A stretch of DNA of 33,880 nucleotides from Chloroflexota bacterium (GCA_002721995.1 PBMF01000018.1:1-33880), one strand, 5' to 3'. Shown: positions 19,712 through 27,602, counted from the first letter of the stretch. Translations and numbers: made by a program. Notes: a model not told the origin generated them from the sequence alone.

Positions 19712-20137
19712 CTAGGAAGCCCGGTCTTTGCGCTCCTGTTCCCGCTCCTGCCACTTGTCCCTCAAGGGTCGGCCTTTCGTCGGGTCGGGATCCTTGATCA
19801 GGCCGTAGTTCTGGCGGGTCTCATGGTCCTCGGGTAGGTGCTCAGTTATGGGGAAACCTTCCTCATTGACGAAGAGCATTCAATGGCAGCATTTATAGAT
19901 CTGCATGTCGTCGCAGGGGCAGATCCAGGTCCGGTGTTTGATTTCCTCTTCCTTGTCCGGATAGAAGCGGCAGGGGCAGAGGGGTCTTCCGACTTCGTCG
20001 ATATTCCGGGCCAGTCCCAAAATGACCTGCTCAGTAACCCCCTCCACTGGGGAAACGTGGGACCCCGATTTTTCACAGTATCTCTCAACGAAGAGGCGCA
20101 TCCTCTGGACCGATTTTTCATCGGGTTGATCTGGCAT
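19712..20137 (-). CDS. Ferredoxin-thioredoxin reductase catalytic subunit, probable selenoprotein (in-frame TGA)
   Basis: The enzyme reduces thioredoxin disulfides using a [4Fe-4S] cluster and an adjacent active-site pair. ATG 20137 (AAGGA 5 bases upstream) opens a frame with C54-P-C56, 16 residues, C73-P-C75, 8 residues, C84-H85, then TGA at 19880-19882 where the family has the last Cys (codon 86). The frame then continues M-L-F-V-N-E-E-G-F-P and runs 55 codons to TAG 19712, matching the expected family C-terminus. In Synechocystis FTR the equivalent Cys87 forms the active-site disulfide with Cys57. A hairpin with a GGU loop lies 21 nt after the TGA. I therefore read it as a 141-residue selenoprotein. 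A nonsense mutation of a Cys codon is the simple alternative. No variable subunit is encoded nearby. Confidence 0.75.
19839..19878 (-). promoter_or_regulatory. Candidate bacterial SECIS element
   Basis: In the mRNA just after the UGA, UGCUC (19878-19874) pairs with GAGCA (19843-19839). Inside it a partly paired arm leads to GGAA (19862-19859) pairing with UUCC (19855-19852) around the loop GGU. The loop begins 21 nt after the UGA. Bacterial SECIS elements are hairpins directly downstream of UGA with a G at the start of a small loop, at about 16-37 nt, so the geometry fits. SelB binding is inferred. Confidence 0.6.
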
Positions 20138-20193
20138 GGCTATCCTTAGCAGCGCGGAGGCCGTTACTTTAGGGTTTATTAGGCCGTGACAGG

Positions 20194-20212
20194 CGGCTGA
20201 AACAGTCAGCCG
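20194..20212. promoter_or_regulatory. Leader hairpin upstream of the ferredoxin-thioredoxin reductase gene
   Basis: CGGCTGA (20194-20200) pairs with TCAGCCG (20206-20212) around a 5-nt loop, 57 bases before the start codon. No T-tract follows. It may be a leader structure or operator. A possible -10 (TATAAC, minus strand) lies about 15 bases further upstream but lacks a good -35. Confidence 0.3.
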
Positions 20213-20265
20213 TGGCTTGATGTTATATGAAGAATCGGTATCTAGAAATGCACTATGGTGGTTGG

Positions 20266-20286
20266 TTTGCGGGTATGACCCGCAAA
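20266..20286 (-). terminator. Hairpin after the M20 peptidase gene, weak terminator
   Basis: TTTGCGGGT (20266-20274) pairs perfectly with ACCCGCAAA (20278-20286) around a 3-nt loop, 20 bases after the M20 stop on the minus strand. There is no T-tract on that strand, so termination is uncertain, but the position suits a 3' end. Confidence 0.4.
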
Positions 20287-20305
20287 TTATTCCAGGGATT
20301 GTACC

Positions 20306-21391
20306 CTATTTGGCCCCGCTTACCACTCCCTGACACATCTGGGCGCCCTGGAACAGCTCCGGGATGAGGACCGTCTCCCAGGTCGTGTGGAAGTCTCTGA
20401 CACCGATGCCAACAGGAATGGCGGTGATTCCCCTTTCGATGAATACGTTGGCGTCGGAGCCGCCGCCGGTGGACTCAAATACCGGGTCCAAACCCATTCC
20501 TGCCAGGGCCTGGCCGATGACTGCAACTGCCGGGCTGGTCTGGTCAACGTGATAGGCCTGATAGGTGTTCGTGATGTCCAGGTCGATCTTGGCGTCGGGG
20601 TAGCGGGAGGCCACTTCGTCGAAAACGCCCCGGAACTTGCGTTCCACATCCGCCAGTTTTTCGTTGCTGCGACTGCGGAATTCGCCGTCCAGGAAGGCGG
20701 ATTCCGGAATTATGTTGCGCTTGAGTCCGCCTTCCAGCCGGCCCACATTTGCGGTGGTCTCTTCGTCGATGCGGCCCAGAGGCAGCTTGCCCAGGATATC
20801 GGCGGCGATCAGCAGCGCGGAAACGCCCTTCTCCGGTTCCACACCCGCGTGGGCGGCCCGGCCGGTGATATGGGCGGTGACCACGTTCTGGGACGGCGCC
20901 GAGATGGTGACCCGGTTGGGCGCTCCTTCGGCGTCGAAAACGATGCCTTCTTTACCCGAGATCATGCTGAAATCCAGGTTGTGGGCTCCCACCAGTCCAC
21001 CCTCTTCGTGTCGGCTGAAGATGACCTCGATGGCCCGGTTGCCGCCGCCGGATTCGAGGGCACTGGCGATGCCTTCTAAGACGATGGCCACGCCGGCCTT
21101 GCAGTCGCCGCCCAGGATGGTGCTGCCGTCTGAACGCAGCACGTCGCCTTCCAGGATTGGTTTGATGCCCCGTCCCGGTTCAACGGTGTCCAGATGGGCG
21201 GATAGGATCACCGGCGGGCCGTTGCCATCAAGTTTGGCGATTACGTTTTGATATGAATCGTGGGACACCTTAAGGCCCAGGGTCTCCAACCGGGAGCTGA
21301 CCTCCCGGTCCATGGCATCTTCCTCGCCGCTGGGGCTGTCGATCCGAATCAGGTCGATGAGAGTCTTAACGAGCCGGTCTTGGTTGGGCAA
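20306..21391 (-). CDS. M20-family metallopeptidase/deacylase
   Basis: The 361-residue zinc hydrolase belongs with PepT/ArgE/DapE-type M20 enzymes, which cleave peptides or N-acyl amino acids. Metal and catalytic residues are visible: H and D in S-A-H-L-D-T-V, D in G-G-D-C-K-A-G, the Glu pair in R-H-E-E-G-G-L, D in F-D-A-E-G and the late His in D-F-H-T-T-W-E. The lid/dimerisation domain starts with A-H-I-T-G-R-A-A-H-A-G. I chose TTG 21391 because GGGAGG lies 6 bases before it (minus strand); the longer frame to ATG 21448 would start inside a promoter-like region. It is divergent from the Nudix gene. The precise substrate is not determinable. Confidence 0.9.
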   Translation of the reverse strand: MPNQDRLVKTLIDLIRIDSPSGEEDAMDREVSSRLETLGLKVSHDSYQNVIAKLDGNGPPVILSAHLDTVEPGRGIKPILEGDVLRSDGSTILGGDCKAGVAIVLEGIASALESGGGNRAIEVIFSRHEEGGLVGAHNLDFSMISGKEGIVFDAEGAPNRVTISAPSQNVVTAHITGRAAHAGVEPEKGVSALLIAADILGKLPLGRIDEETTANVGRLEGGLKRNIIPESAFLDGEFRSRSNEKLADVERKFRGVFDEVASRYPDAKIDLDITNTYQAYHVDQTSPAVAVIGQALAGMGLDPVFESTGGGSDANVFIERGITAIPVGIGVRDFHTTWETVLIPELFQGAQMCQGVVSGAK

Positions 21392-21433
21392 TTGGTCCTC
21401 CCGATCTGGTGAATCCCCGGCGGGGCGCGGCAC

Positions 21434-21439
21434 ATTATA
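21434..21439 (-). promoter_or_regulatory. -10 element of the M20 peptidase gene
   Basis: TATAAT on the minus strand (21439-21434) lies 42 bases before the TTG start. No good -35 hexamer is present at normal spacing. Confidence 0.45.
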
Positions 21440-21479
21440 GGGCAACAAACACCGGCTAGCGAGTGCTGATTCACGCCTG

Positions 21480-21488
21480 TGCTATACT
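21480..21488 (+). promoter_or_regulatory. Extended -10 promoter of the Nudix gene, probably leaderless
   Basis: TGCTATACT is an extended -10 (TG-N-TATACT). The ATG at 21496 follows 7 bases after the hexamer, at the expected transcription start, and there is no ribosome-binding site. The mRNA is therefore probably leaderless. Confidence 0.5.
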
Positions 21489-21495
21489 CGGCGCT

Positions 21496-21921
21496 ATGTC
21501 CGAACAGGCACCCAGACCCCTAGTTGGCGTAGGTGTGATATTCGTGCGTCAGGGCCGGGTTTTCCTGGCCAAGCGCCACGGGGCCCACGGTGAAGATACC
21601 TGGGCTTCGGCCGGTGGTCACCTGGAGAACGGCGAGTCCCTGGAAGAGTGCGCCCGCCGCGAGGCGATGGAAGAGTTGGGCGTCACCGTGGGCGACATGG
21701 AATTCCTGTGCGTGAGCAACATCATCGCCTACGGCAAGCACTACGTGGACATCGAATTCATCGGCGATATTGGCGACCAGGAGCCTGTCCTGGCGGAGCC
21801 GGAAGCCTTCATAGACAGCGGCTGGTTTTCCCTGGATGACCTGCCGGAACCCATGTTCCACGCCATGCGCTACGCACTGAACAGCTACGGCACCGGCCAA
21901 CACTATTTCCCGGGAACCTAG
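21496..21921 (+). CDS. Nudix hydrolase
   Basis: The 141-residue protein contains a complete Nudix box, G-x5-E-x7-R-E-A-x-E-E-L-G-V (residues about 40-62), which binds Mg2+ and hydrolyses nucleoside diphosphates linked to another group. The segment G-V-I-F-V before it and W-F-S-L-D-D-L-P-E-P after it are typical of MutT/NUDT15-like members that sanitise oxidised or aberrant nucleotides. The substrate is not certain. The ATG at 21496 was chosen over an upstream in-frame ATG (21463) because the family start fits and the promoter lies between them. Confidence 0.9.
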   Translation: MSEQAPRPLVGVGVIFVRQGRVFLAKRHGAHGEDTWASAGGHLENGESLEECARREAMEELGVTVGDMEFLCVSNIIAYGKHYVDIEFIGDIGDQEPVLAEPEAFIDSGWFSLDDLPEPMFHAMRYALNSYGTGQHYFPGT

Positions 21922-21958
21922 CCCGGGGTCGGATAGTTAAACAACACGGAGGGCAACT

Positions 21959-22630
21959 ATGGTTGCAAAGAAAGGAGACGGCCTGTTGATGGTCTACAGC
22001 GACGTCTCGGCCGAGAACGATGAAGAGTACAACCGCTGGTACAACGAAGAGCATATCCCTGAGCGTCTGTCCATACCTGGGGTACTGAACGCGGCACGGT
22101 ACGAAGTGGTCCAGGGCGGGCCCAAATATCTGGCCTGCTACGAGCTTTCCTCGCCGGACGCCTGGTACTCCGACGAATGGCAGAAATGGCTGAAGGAGCC
22201 GACCGAGTGGTCCAAGAGAATGTCGCCCAGCGTGATAGGCACTGAGAACATCCGCAACCTGTACAAGCGCATCTATCCCGCGGACGTTTCGGAAGAGACT
22301 GCCAATGCGGATATGTCCCCGGTGATTCTGGTGGGGCGCATGTCCGTGCCGGAGGGGTTGGACGAGAAATTCAACAAGGCCTACAACGAAGAACGTCTGC
22401 CAGAGGCGCTGAAGATACCCGGCTACATCCGGGCAAGGCGTTGGGAGGCGGTCATGGGCGCCCCCAAGTACTCTACGGTACATGAGATGGAGTCCATGGA
22501 TGTTGTGAATGGCGAGGGTTGGAAGGCCTGGAGTCCTATGGTTACGCCGGTCTGGAACTCCGAGGTGAGGCCCCACATGGTCCACGAACCGGGCTCACCG
22601 GGTGTTTATCGCCGGATTTTCCCCAAATAA
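21959..22630 (+). CDS. Duplicated EthD-like / dimeric alpha-beta barrel protein
   Basis: The 223-residue protein consists of two similar halves. Residues about 9-60 (L-L-M-V-Y-S-D-V with E-E-Y-N-R-W-Y-N-E-E-H-I-P-E-R) repeat at about 121-175 (V-I-L-V-G-R-M-S with F-N-K-A-Y-N-E-E-R-L-P-E-A), each followed by I-P-G-x-x-x-A-R-x-E. This is the ferredoxin-like dimeric alpha-beta barrel pattern seen in EthD-related proteins, where a dimer forms one barrel; the fusion could form it within one chain. Known relatives act in degradation of organics or bind small molecules or haem; the role here is unknown. GGAGGG lies 5 bases before the ATG. It may be co-transcribed with the Nudix gene 37 bases upstream. 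Confidence 0.7.
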   Translation: MVAKKGDGLLMVYSDVSAENDEEYNRWYNEEHIPERLSIPGVLNAARYEVVQGGPKYLACYELSSPDAWYSDEWQKWLKEPTEWSKRMSPSVIGTENIRNLYKRIYPADVSEETANADMSPVILVGRMSVPEGLDEKFNKAYNEERLPEALKIPGYIRARRWEAVMGAPKYSTVHEMESMDVVNGEGWKAWSPMVTPVWNSEVRPHMVHEPGSPGVYRRIFPK

Positions 22631-22664
22631 GCCAATTTCTGTTACCACTTTCAACGAGTTTTGA

Positions 22665-22705
22665 TGGCACATTCCACCGCCTGGTGGAGTGTGTCATTTT
22701 TCGTT
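22665..22705 (+). terminator. Strong terminator after the EthD-like gene
   Basis: A 14-bp stem (22665-22678 with 22683-22696, two G-T pairs) with a GCCT loop is followed by TTTTTCGTTT. It ends the Nudix/EthD-like unit. The bases 22706-22890 contain no gene I can see, apart from a TTGACA at 22860 with no matching -10. Confidence 0.9.
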
Positions 22706-22894
22706 TACTGAAAGACGGTTATTGACCGCTATCTACCAATCAACAAGAATTCATGGACGGGAATGAGGCTGTATGGGTGGATATTCGCGTAATTGTGGCT
22801 GCGGGGTTTTTCCGGCACCAGGCGCGGGCTGTGAAAGATGACCCAAAAAGGGCCACTCATTGACATAAAATCCCGGGTTTTAGGCCTTATTTTT

Positions 22895-22924
22895 GAGCCT
22901 GTTTAGGCTCGATTCTGCTATAAT
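22895..22924 (+). promoter_or_regulatory. gyrB promoter with an adjoining inverted repeat
   Basis: TGCTATAAT (22916-22924) is a perfect extended -10. Directly upstream the inverted repeat GAGCCT-GTTT-AGGCTC (22895-22910) occupies the -15 to -30 region, where a regulator could bind. A -35 hexamer at normal spacing is absent, consistent with an extended -10 promoter. Confidence 0.6.
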
Positions 22925-22930
22925 ATGTCT

Positions 22931-22961
22931 AGTCCGATTTGCTTCGGACTCCACCTTTTTT
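22931..22961 (+). promoter_or_regulatory. Hairpin at the 5' end of the gyrB mRNA
   Basis: AGTCCGA (22931-22937) pairs with TCGGACT (22944-22950) around a 6-nt loop, then CCACC and six T. It begins at the expected transcription start. The 5-base gap before the T-tract makes it a weak terminator, so it may be a stabilising 5' hairpin or an attenuator. Confidence 0.4.
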
Positions 22962-23018
22962 GAGCCCCAAAATCACGAGTACTTTTCTCTATCTTTGCCC
23001 AACGAATTTCGACGGTGA

Positions 23019-24962
<1,944 letters not shown>

Positions 24963-24987
24963 CCGCTGGAGGCCCTCGGTCCGTCCT

Positions 24988-25016
24988 TTGGAAACTGGCC
25001 TAACTTGGTTTATAAT
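24988..25016 (+). promoter_or_regulatory. rpsT promoter
   Basis: TTGGAA (24988-24993) and TATAAT (25011-25016) are 17 bp apart, a strong housekeeping promoter. Transcription should start at about 25023, giving a leader of about 110 nt before rpsT. Confidence 0.75.
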
Positions 25017-25017
25017 A

Positions 25018-25054
25018 GGCGCGTTGGCATTATTTAAGCCGCGCGCCTGTTTTT
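25018..25054 (+). terminator. gyrB terminator overlapping the rpsT transcription start
   Basis: GGCGCG (25018-25023) plus GGC (25026-25028) pair with GCC (25038-25040) plus CGCGCC (25042-25047), followed by TGTTTTT. The 5' arm lies at or before the rpsT transcription start. Read-through RNA from gyrB can fold the hairpin, while RNA started at the rpsT promoter lacks most of the 5' arm and escapes. Confidence 0.6.
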
Positions 25055-25093
25055 CGCCCGGAGGCAAACTGCAGGCATAAATGAGCTATTAAA

Positions 25094-25110
25094 CCGGCGA
25101 TAATCGCCGG
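25094..25110 (+). promoter_or_regulatory. Hairpin in the rpsT leader
   Basis: CCGGCGA (25094-25100) pairs with TCGCCGG (25104-25110) around TAA, ending 11 bases before the ribosome-binding site. A stable hairpin this close could control translation, for example in autoregulation by S20. That is inference. Confidence 0.45.
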
Positions 25111-25133
25111 ATGAGCCCCGCAGGAGGAGCAAG

Positions 25134-25397
25134 TTGCCCGCAAAGAAAGCAGGACGTCAGCAAGCGAAGAGGGCTCTTCGCACCAAGGGAGACAAGACGG
25201 AAACCAGGACCGCCATAGCCAAGGCGATGGCCGCCATGGAGGGCGATGACACGGCCGAGGCCGAGACTGCCGTCCGGGCTGCTCTCAAGACCATGGACCG
25301 GGCCGTCCAGAAGGGCATATTGCACAAGAACAACGTGAACCGGCGCAAGGGCCGCATCGCCACCCGCCTGAACAAGATGAAGGCCGCCTCCGCTTAA
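25134..25397 (+). CDS. rpsT: 30S ribosomal protein S20
   Basis: The 87-residue basic, Lys/Ala-rich helical protein binds 16S rRNA early in small-subunit assembly. Family features are the N-terminal K-K-A-x-R-Q with R-A-L-R, and the C-terminal G-I-L-H-K-N-N-V-N-R-R-K-G-R with K-M-K-A-A. The start is TTG at 25134, with AGGAGG 6 bases upstream and the family's usual P-A-K-K following; no ATG is available. E. coli rpsT also starts at UUG, where the poor codon takes part in autoregulation. The gene stands alone between its own promoter and terminator. Confidence 0.95.
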   Translation: MPAKKAGRQQAKRALRTKGDKTETRTAIAKAMAAMEGDDTAEAETAVRAALKTMDRAVQKGILHKNNVNRRKGRIATRLNKMKAASA

Positions 25398-25420
25398 GCA
25401 GCGGCCCAACCGAGAAACCA

Positions 25421-25456
25421 AGTCCGCCGCGGAAGATTCCCGCGGCGGACTTTTTT
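25421..25456 (+). terminator. rpsT terminator
   Basis: A perfect 12-bp GC-rich stem (25421-25432 with 25440-25451) with a 7-nt loop is followed by a run of T to 25456. Confidence 0.92.
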
Positions 25457-25483
25457 ATTGGCCGGTATCGTGACAGGGGTTCG

Positions 25484-25512
25484 TTGACAGGCGGTGGGGC
25501 CTTTGCTAGCCT
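25484..25512 (+). promoter_or_regulatory. lexA promoter
   Basis: TTGACA (25484-25489) and TAGCCT (25507-25512) are 17 bp apart. Transcription would start near 25519, immediately before the palindrome described next. Confidence 0.65.
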
Positions 25513-25520
25513 TATTTCAG

Positions 25521-25538
25521 AACATAAGTTTTTATGTT
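25521..25538 (+). promoter_or_regulatory. Probable LexA operator (SOS box)
   Basis: AACATAA (25521-25527) and TTATGTT (25532-25538) form a perfect inverted repeat with a 4-bp spacer, placed at the lexA transcription start. GAACATAAGTTT (25520-25531) differs by one base from the GAAC-N4-GTTC box of Gram-positive LexA. Position and symmetry suggest autorepression. Confidence 0.6.
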
Positions 25539-25582
25539 AAGGCCGCTGAAACAGACCGAACCAGCCAATCAGCCAGGATAGT

Positions 25583-26233
25583 ATGGTTAGTAAAAAAATG
25601 CCGCCCCGGCGTCAACGGATTTGGGAATTCCTGAAGGAGTTCTACTCGGAAAACGGGATTCCTCCCACCGTGAGGGATATACAGAGCGCCTGTGAGATCA
25701 GCTCCACGTCGGTGGTGGACTATAACCTGGAAAAGCTCGCCCAGGCCGGATATATCAACCGCCGGCCGGACGTGGCCCGTGGCATTGAGATTCTGGACCA
25801 GGAAGGTCAACCCGTATCCAACGCACCCAGAGTGCAGATCGTCGGCGCTATTGCCGCAGGCAGTCCCATTCCCGTATGGAGCACTGAGGGCTCGGCCTCC
25901 AGCGAAGAGTTCGACACTGTTGAGATATCCCCGGACCTGCAGCGCCGGCACGGCAAGCTGTTCGGCCTGGCTATCAAGGGCACTTCAATGATCGATGCCC
26001 TCATCGACGACGGTGATGTGGTCATAGTGAAGCCGGCCAATAACGCGGACAACGGCGAGATGGTCGTCGCCTGGCTCAAGGAAGAGGAAGAGGCCACGCT
26101 GAAGAAGTTCTACGCCGAGGGCGACCGTGTGCGCCTGCAACCGGCCAACAGCACCATGGAGCCCATCCATTGCTCCGCGGACAACGTCGAGGTACGCGGG
26201 AAGGTGGTCTACGTCATCCGGAATCTGGGTTAG
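25583..26233 (+). CDS. lexA: LexA, SOS response repressor
   Basis: The 216-residue repressor controls DNA-damage genes and inactivates itself by RecA-stimulated cleavage. The N-terminal winged helix (about 5-70) contains R-Q-R-I-W-E-F-L and the recognition region T-V-R-D-I. The cleavage bond is A92-G93 in I-A-A-G-S-P. The catalytic pair is Ser135 (G-T-S-M-I) and Lys174 (A-T-L-K-K-F). The recognition helix S-S-T-S-V-V-D-Y differs from the E. coli version, consistent with a different operator. The ATG has AGGA 6 bases upstream. A promoter and an operator-like palindrome precede the gene, so it is probably autoregulated. Confidence 0.95.
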   Translation: MVSKKMPPRRQRIWEFLKEFYSENGIPPTVRDIQSACEISSTSVVDYNLEKLAQAGYINRRPDVARGIEILDQEGQPVSNAPRVQIVGAIAAGSPIPVWSTEGSASSEEFDTVEISPDLQRRHGKLFGLAIKGTSMIDALIDDGDVVIVKPANNADNGEMVVAWLKEEEEATLKKFYAEGDRVRLQPANSTMEPIHCSADNVEVRGKVVYVIRNLG

Positions 26234-26252
26234 GGGTTAGTCCGGAGAATAG

Positions 26253-26290
26253 AAAAACCCCCGTACCGATTCGTCGGTACGGGGGTTTTT
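26253..26290. terminator. Bidirectional terminator between lexA and the NrtS-like gene
   Basis: A perfect 17-bp stem (26253-26269 with 26274-26290) with a TTCG tetraloop has A5 on one side and T5 on the other. It serves both convergent genes. Confidence 0.92.
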
Positions 26291-26291
26291 G

Positions 26292-26648
26292 TTATCTGCG
26301 GCTGTTGGTCAGGGCCCCGTAGGATGCGACCAGGAAAGGCACGCAGTAGGTGAGAGGGACCTTCCAGTACATGGCGCCGACCCATTCACCGGCAAAAAGG
26401 ATATCTCCCTGGTTCAACAGTGTAAGGATGGTTCCCACCACCAGCGCCACGATCAACGACCGGCGCAGCATGGGGCGATGGCGTACGGCGCAGCGGGAGC
26501 ACTTGATCACTTCCCCTGCTTCGGGTTGCCCTTCTGGGACGGGCCGCTTGAAAGCGAATGCCCAACCCTTGCCCGCATGCCTTCCGCACAGGTCACACGT
26601 GGCGTATTGGCCCTCCTCCTGGAGGTCGCCAGTCAACGCGTCTACCAT
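26292..26648 (-). CDS. Small membrane protein with zinc ribbon, NrtS-like
   Basis: The 118-residue protein has an N-terminal four-Cys ribbon (C-D-L-C near residue 18, C-S-R-C near 50) and a C-terminal part with two membrane segments. Those contain R-R-S-L-I-V-A-L, G-T-I-L-T-L-L-N-Q-G-D and L-T-Y-C-V-P-F-L-V-A-S-Y-G-A. The C-terminal part matches the pattern I know from NrtS, a small nitrate/nitrite transporter described in cyanobacteria; transport here is inference. The ribbon domain in front is an unusual addition. I chose ATG 26648 because AAGGA lies 7 bases upstream; the frame extends to 26720 without support. It ends at the shared terminator. Confidence 0.65.
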   Translation of the reverse strand: MVDALTGDLQEEGQYATCDLCGRHAGKGWAFAFKRPVPEGQPEAGEVIKCSRCAVRHRPMLRRSLIVALVVGTILTLLNQGDILFAGEWVGAMYWKVPLTYCVPFLVASYGALTNSRR

Positions 26649-26703
26649 GATTATTCCTTTGTCTTCTTTGGGGGTCCTTCCCCCGCGAACGTCTTCGTGG
26701 GGG

Positions 26704-26761
26704 CGCCAAAGAAGTGGCAATTGTATGTGTCGCCAAATTAGGTGTCAACGTGTTTTTGGCG
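26704..26761. promoter_or_regulatory. Three CGCCAAA motifs between divergent genes
   Basis: CGCCAAA occurs at 26704-26710 and 26731-26737, and inverted (TTTGGCG) at 26755-26761. The last two form a near-perfect 10-bp inverted repeat with a 17-20 bp spacer. They lie between the divergent NrtS-like and PHP genes and may bind a regulator. The bases 26762-26913 show nothing else clear. Confidence 0.35.
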
Positions 26762-26913
26762 TCAATGTGCTTCGGCGGAGGGTCTGTCCGCCTGCAAACC
26801 CAGATTCTTGTTAATACCTGGGCCGGAACCTATACTGAGTCCTGTCTGTTATAGACCACGGATGAGGCTGCGCCGCAAACCAGCGGTCCGGCCTGAGGAC
26901 TTGGAGCGACCTG

Positions 26914-27588
26914 ATGTACGATTTCCACACCCATACTTTTCTCAGCGACGGCGTTCTATCCCCCATCGAGCTGATTCGGCGGGCCCACGTCCGCGGCTAT
27001 CGGGCGATGGCGGTTACCGACCACGTTGGCCTGGGTAATGTGGAATTCGTCGTAAAAACGCTGGTGACCGACTGCGCGCAGGCAACCAAGCACTGGGATA
27101 TTCTGGTGCTTCCGGGCGTTGAGATCACCCACGTGCCCAAGGACGACATCGACCTGGTAGCCCGCATGGCCAAGGAGATGGGGGCCAAACTGGTGGCAGT
27201 GCATGGAGAGACGCCGGTGGAACCGGTGGAGCCGGGCACCAACGAGGCGGCGCTCCGCTCGGACTTTGTGGACGTGCTAGCCCACCCGGGACTTATCACC
27301 TATGAGGAAGCCAGGCTGGCGGCGGAGAAGGGCATATATTTGGAGGTTTCGGCCCGTAAGGGGCACAGTCTGGCCAACGGACACGTGGCCAAGACGGCCA
27401 AGGAGGCCGGCGCCGTAACCGTGCTGGATTCCGATGCCCACGAGCCAGGCGACCTGCTAACGCCGGAGATCCGGCACAAGGTTGCCAAGGGGGCCGGTCT
27501 CAGCGACGATGAGGTACACGCCCTACTGGAGACCAACGGCCAGAGCCTGCTGGCCAAGCTGGGTTTCCCGGCGGTGGCTGTGGTCTAA
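26914..27588 (+). CDS. PHP-domain metal-dependent phosphoesterase
   Basis: The 224-residue protein is a single PHP domain with a trinuclear metal site. Motifs in order are F-H-T-H-T-F-L-S-D-G (residues 4-13), T-D-H-V-G, G-V-E-I-T-H, V-H-G-E-T-P, A-H-P-G and D-S-D-A-H-E. Relatives include histidinol phosphatases and other small-molecule phosphoesterases. Nothing around it points to histidine synthesis, so the substrate is open. The ATG has GGAG 8 bases upstream. It is followed after 14 bases by the convergent DUF5679 gene. Confidence 0.85.
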   Translation: MYDFHTHTFLSDGVLSPIELIRRAHVRGYRAMAVTDHVGLGNVEFVVKTLVTDCAQATKHWDILVLPGVEITHVPKDDIDLVARMAKEMGAKLVAVHGETPVEPVEPGTNEAALRSDFVDVLAHPGLITYEEARLAAEKGIYLEVSARKGHSLANGHVAKTAKEAGAVTVLDSDAHEPGDLLTPEIRHKVAKGAGLSDDEVHALLETNGQSLLAKLGFPAVAVV

Positions 27589-27602
27589 CGGGGGCTGGGA
27601 CC

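Noticed and set aside
22860-22865. TTGACA upstream of gyrB as its promoter
   Set aside because: No -10 hexamer occurs at usable spacing; the extended -10 at 22916-22924 is far better.
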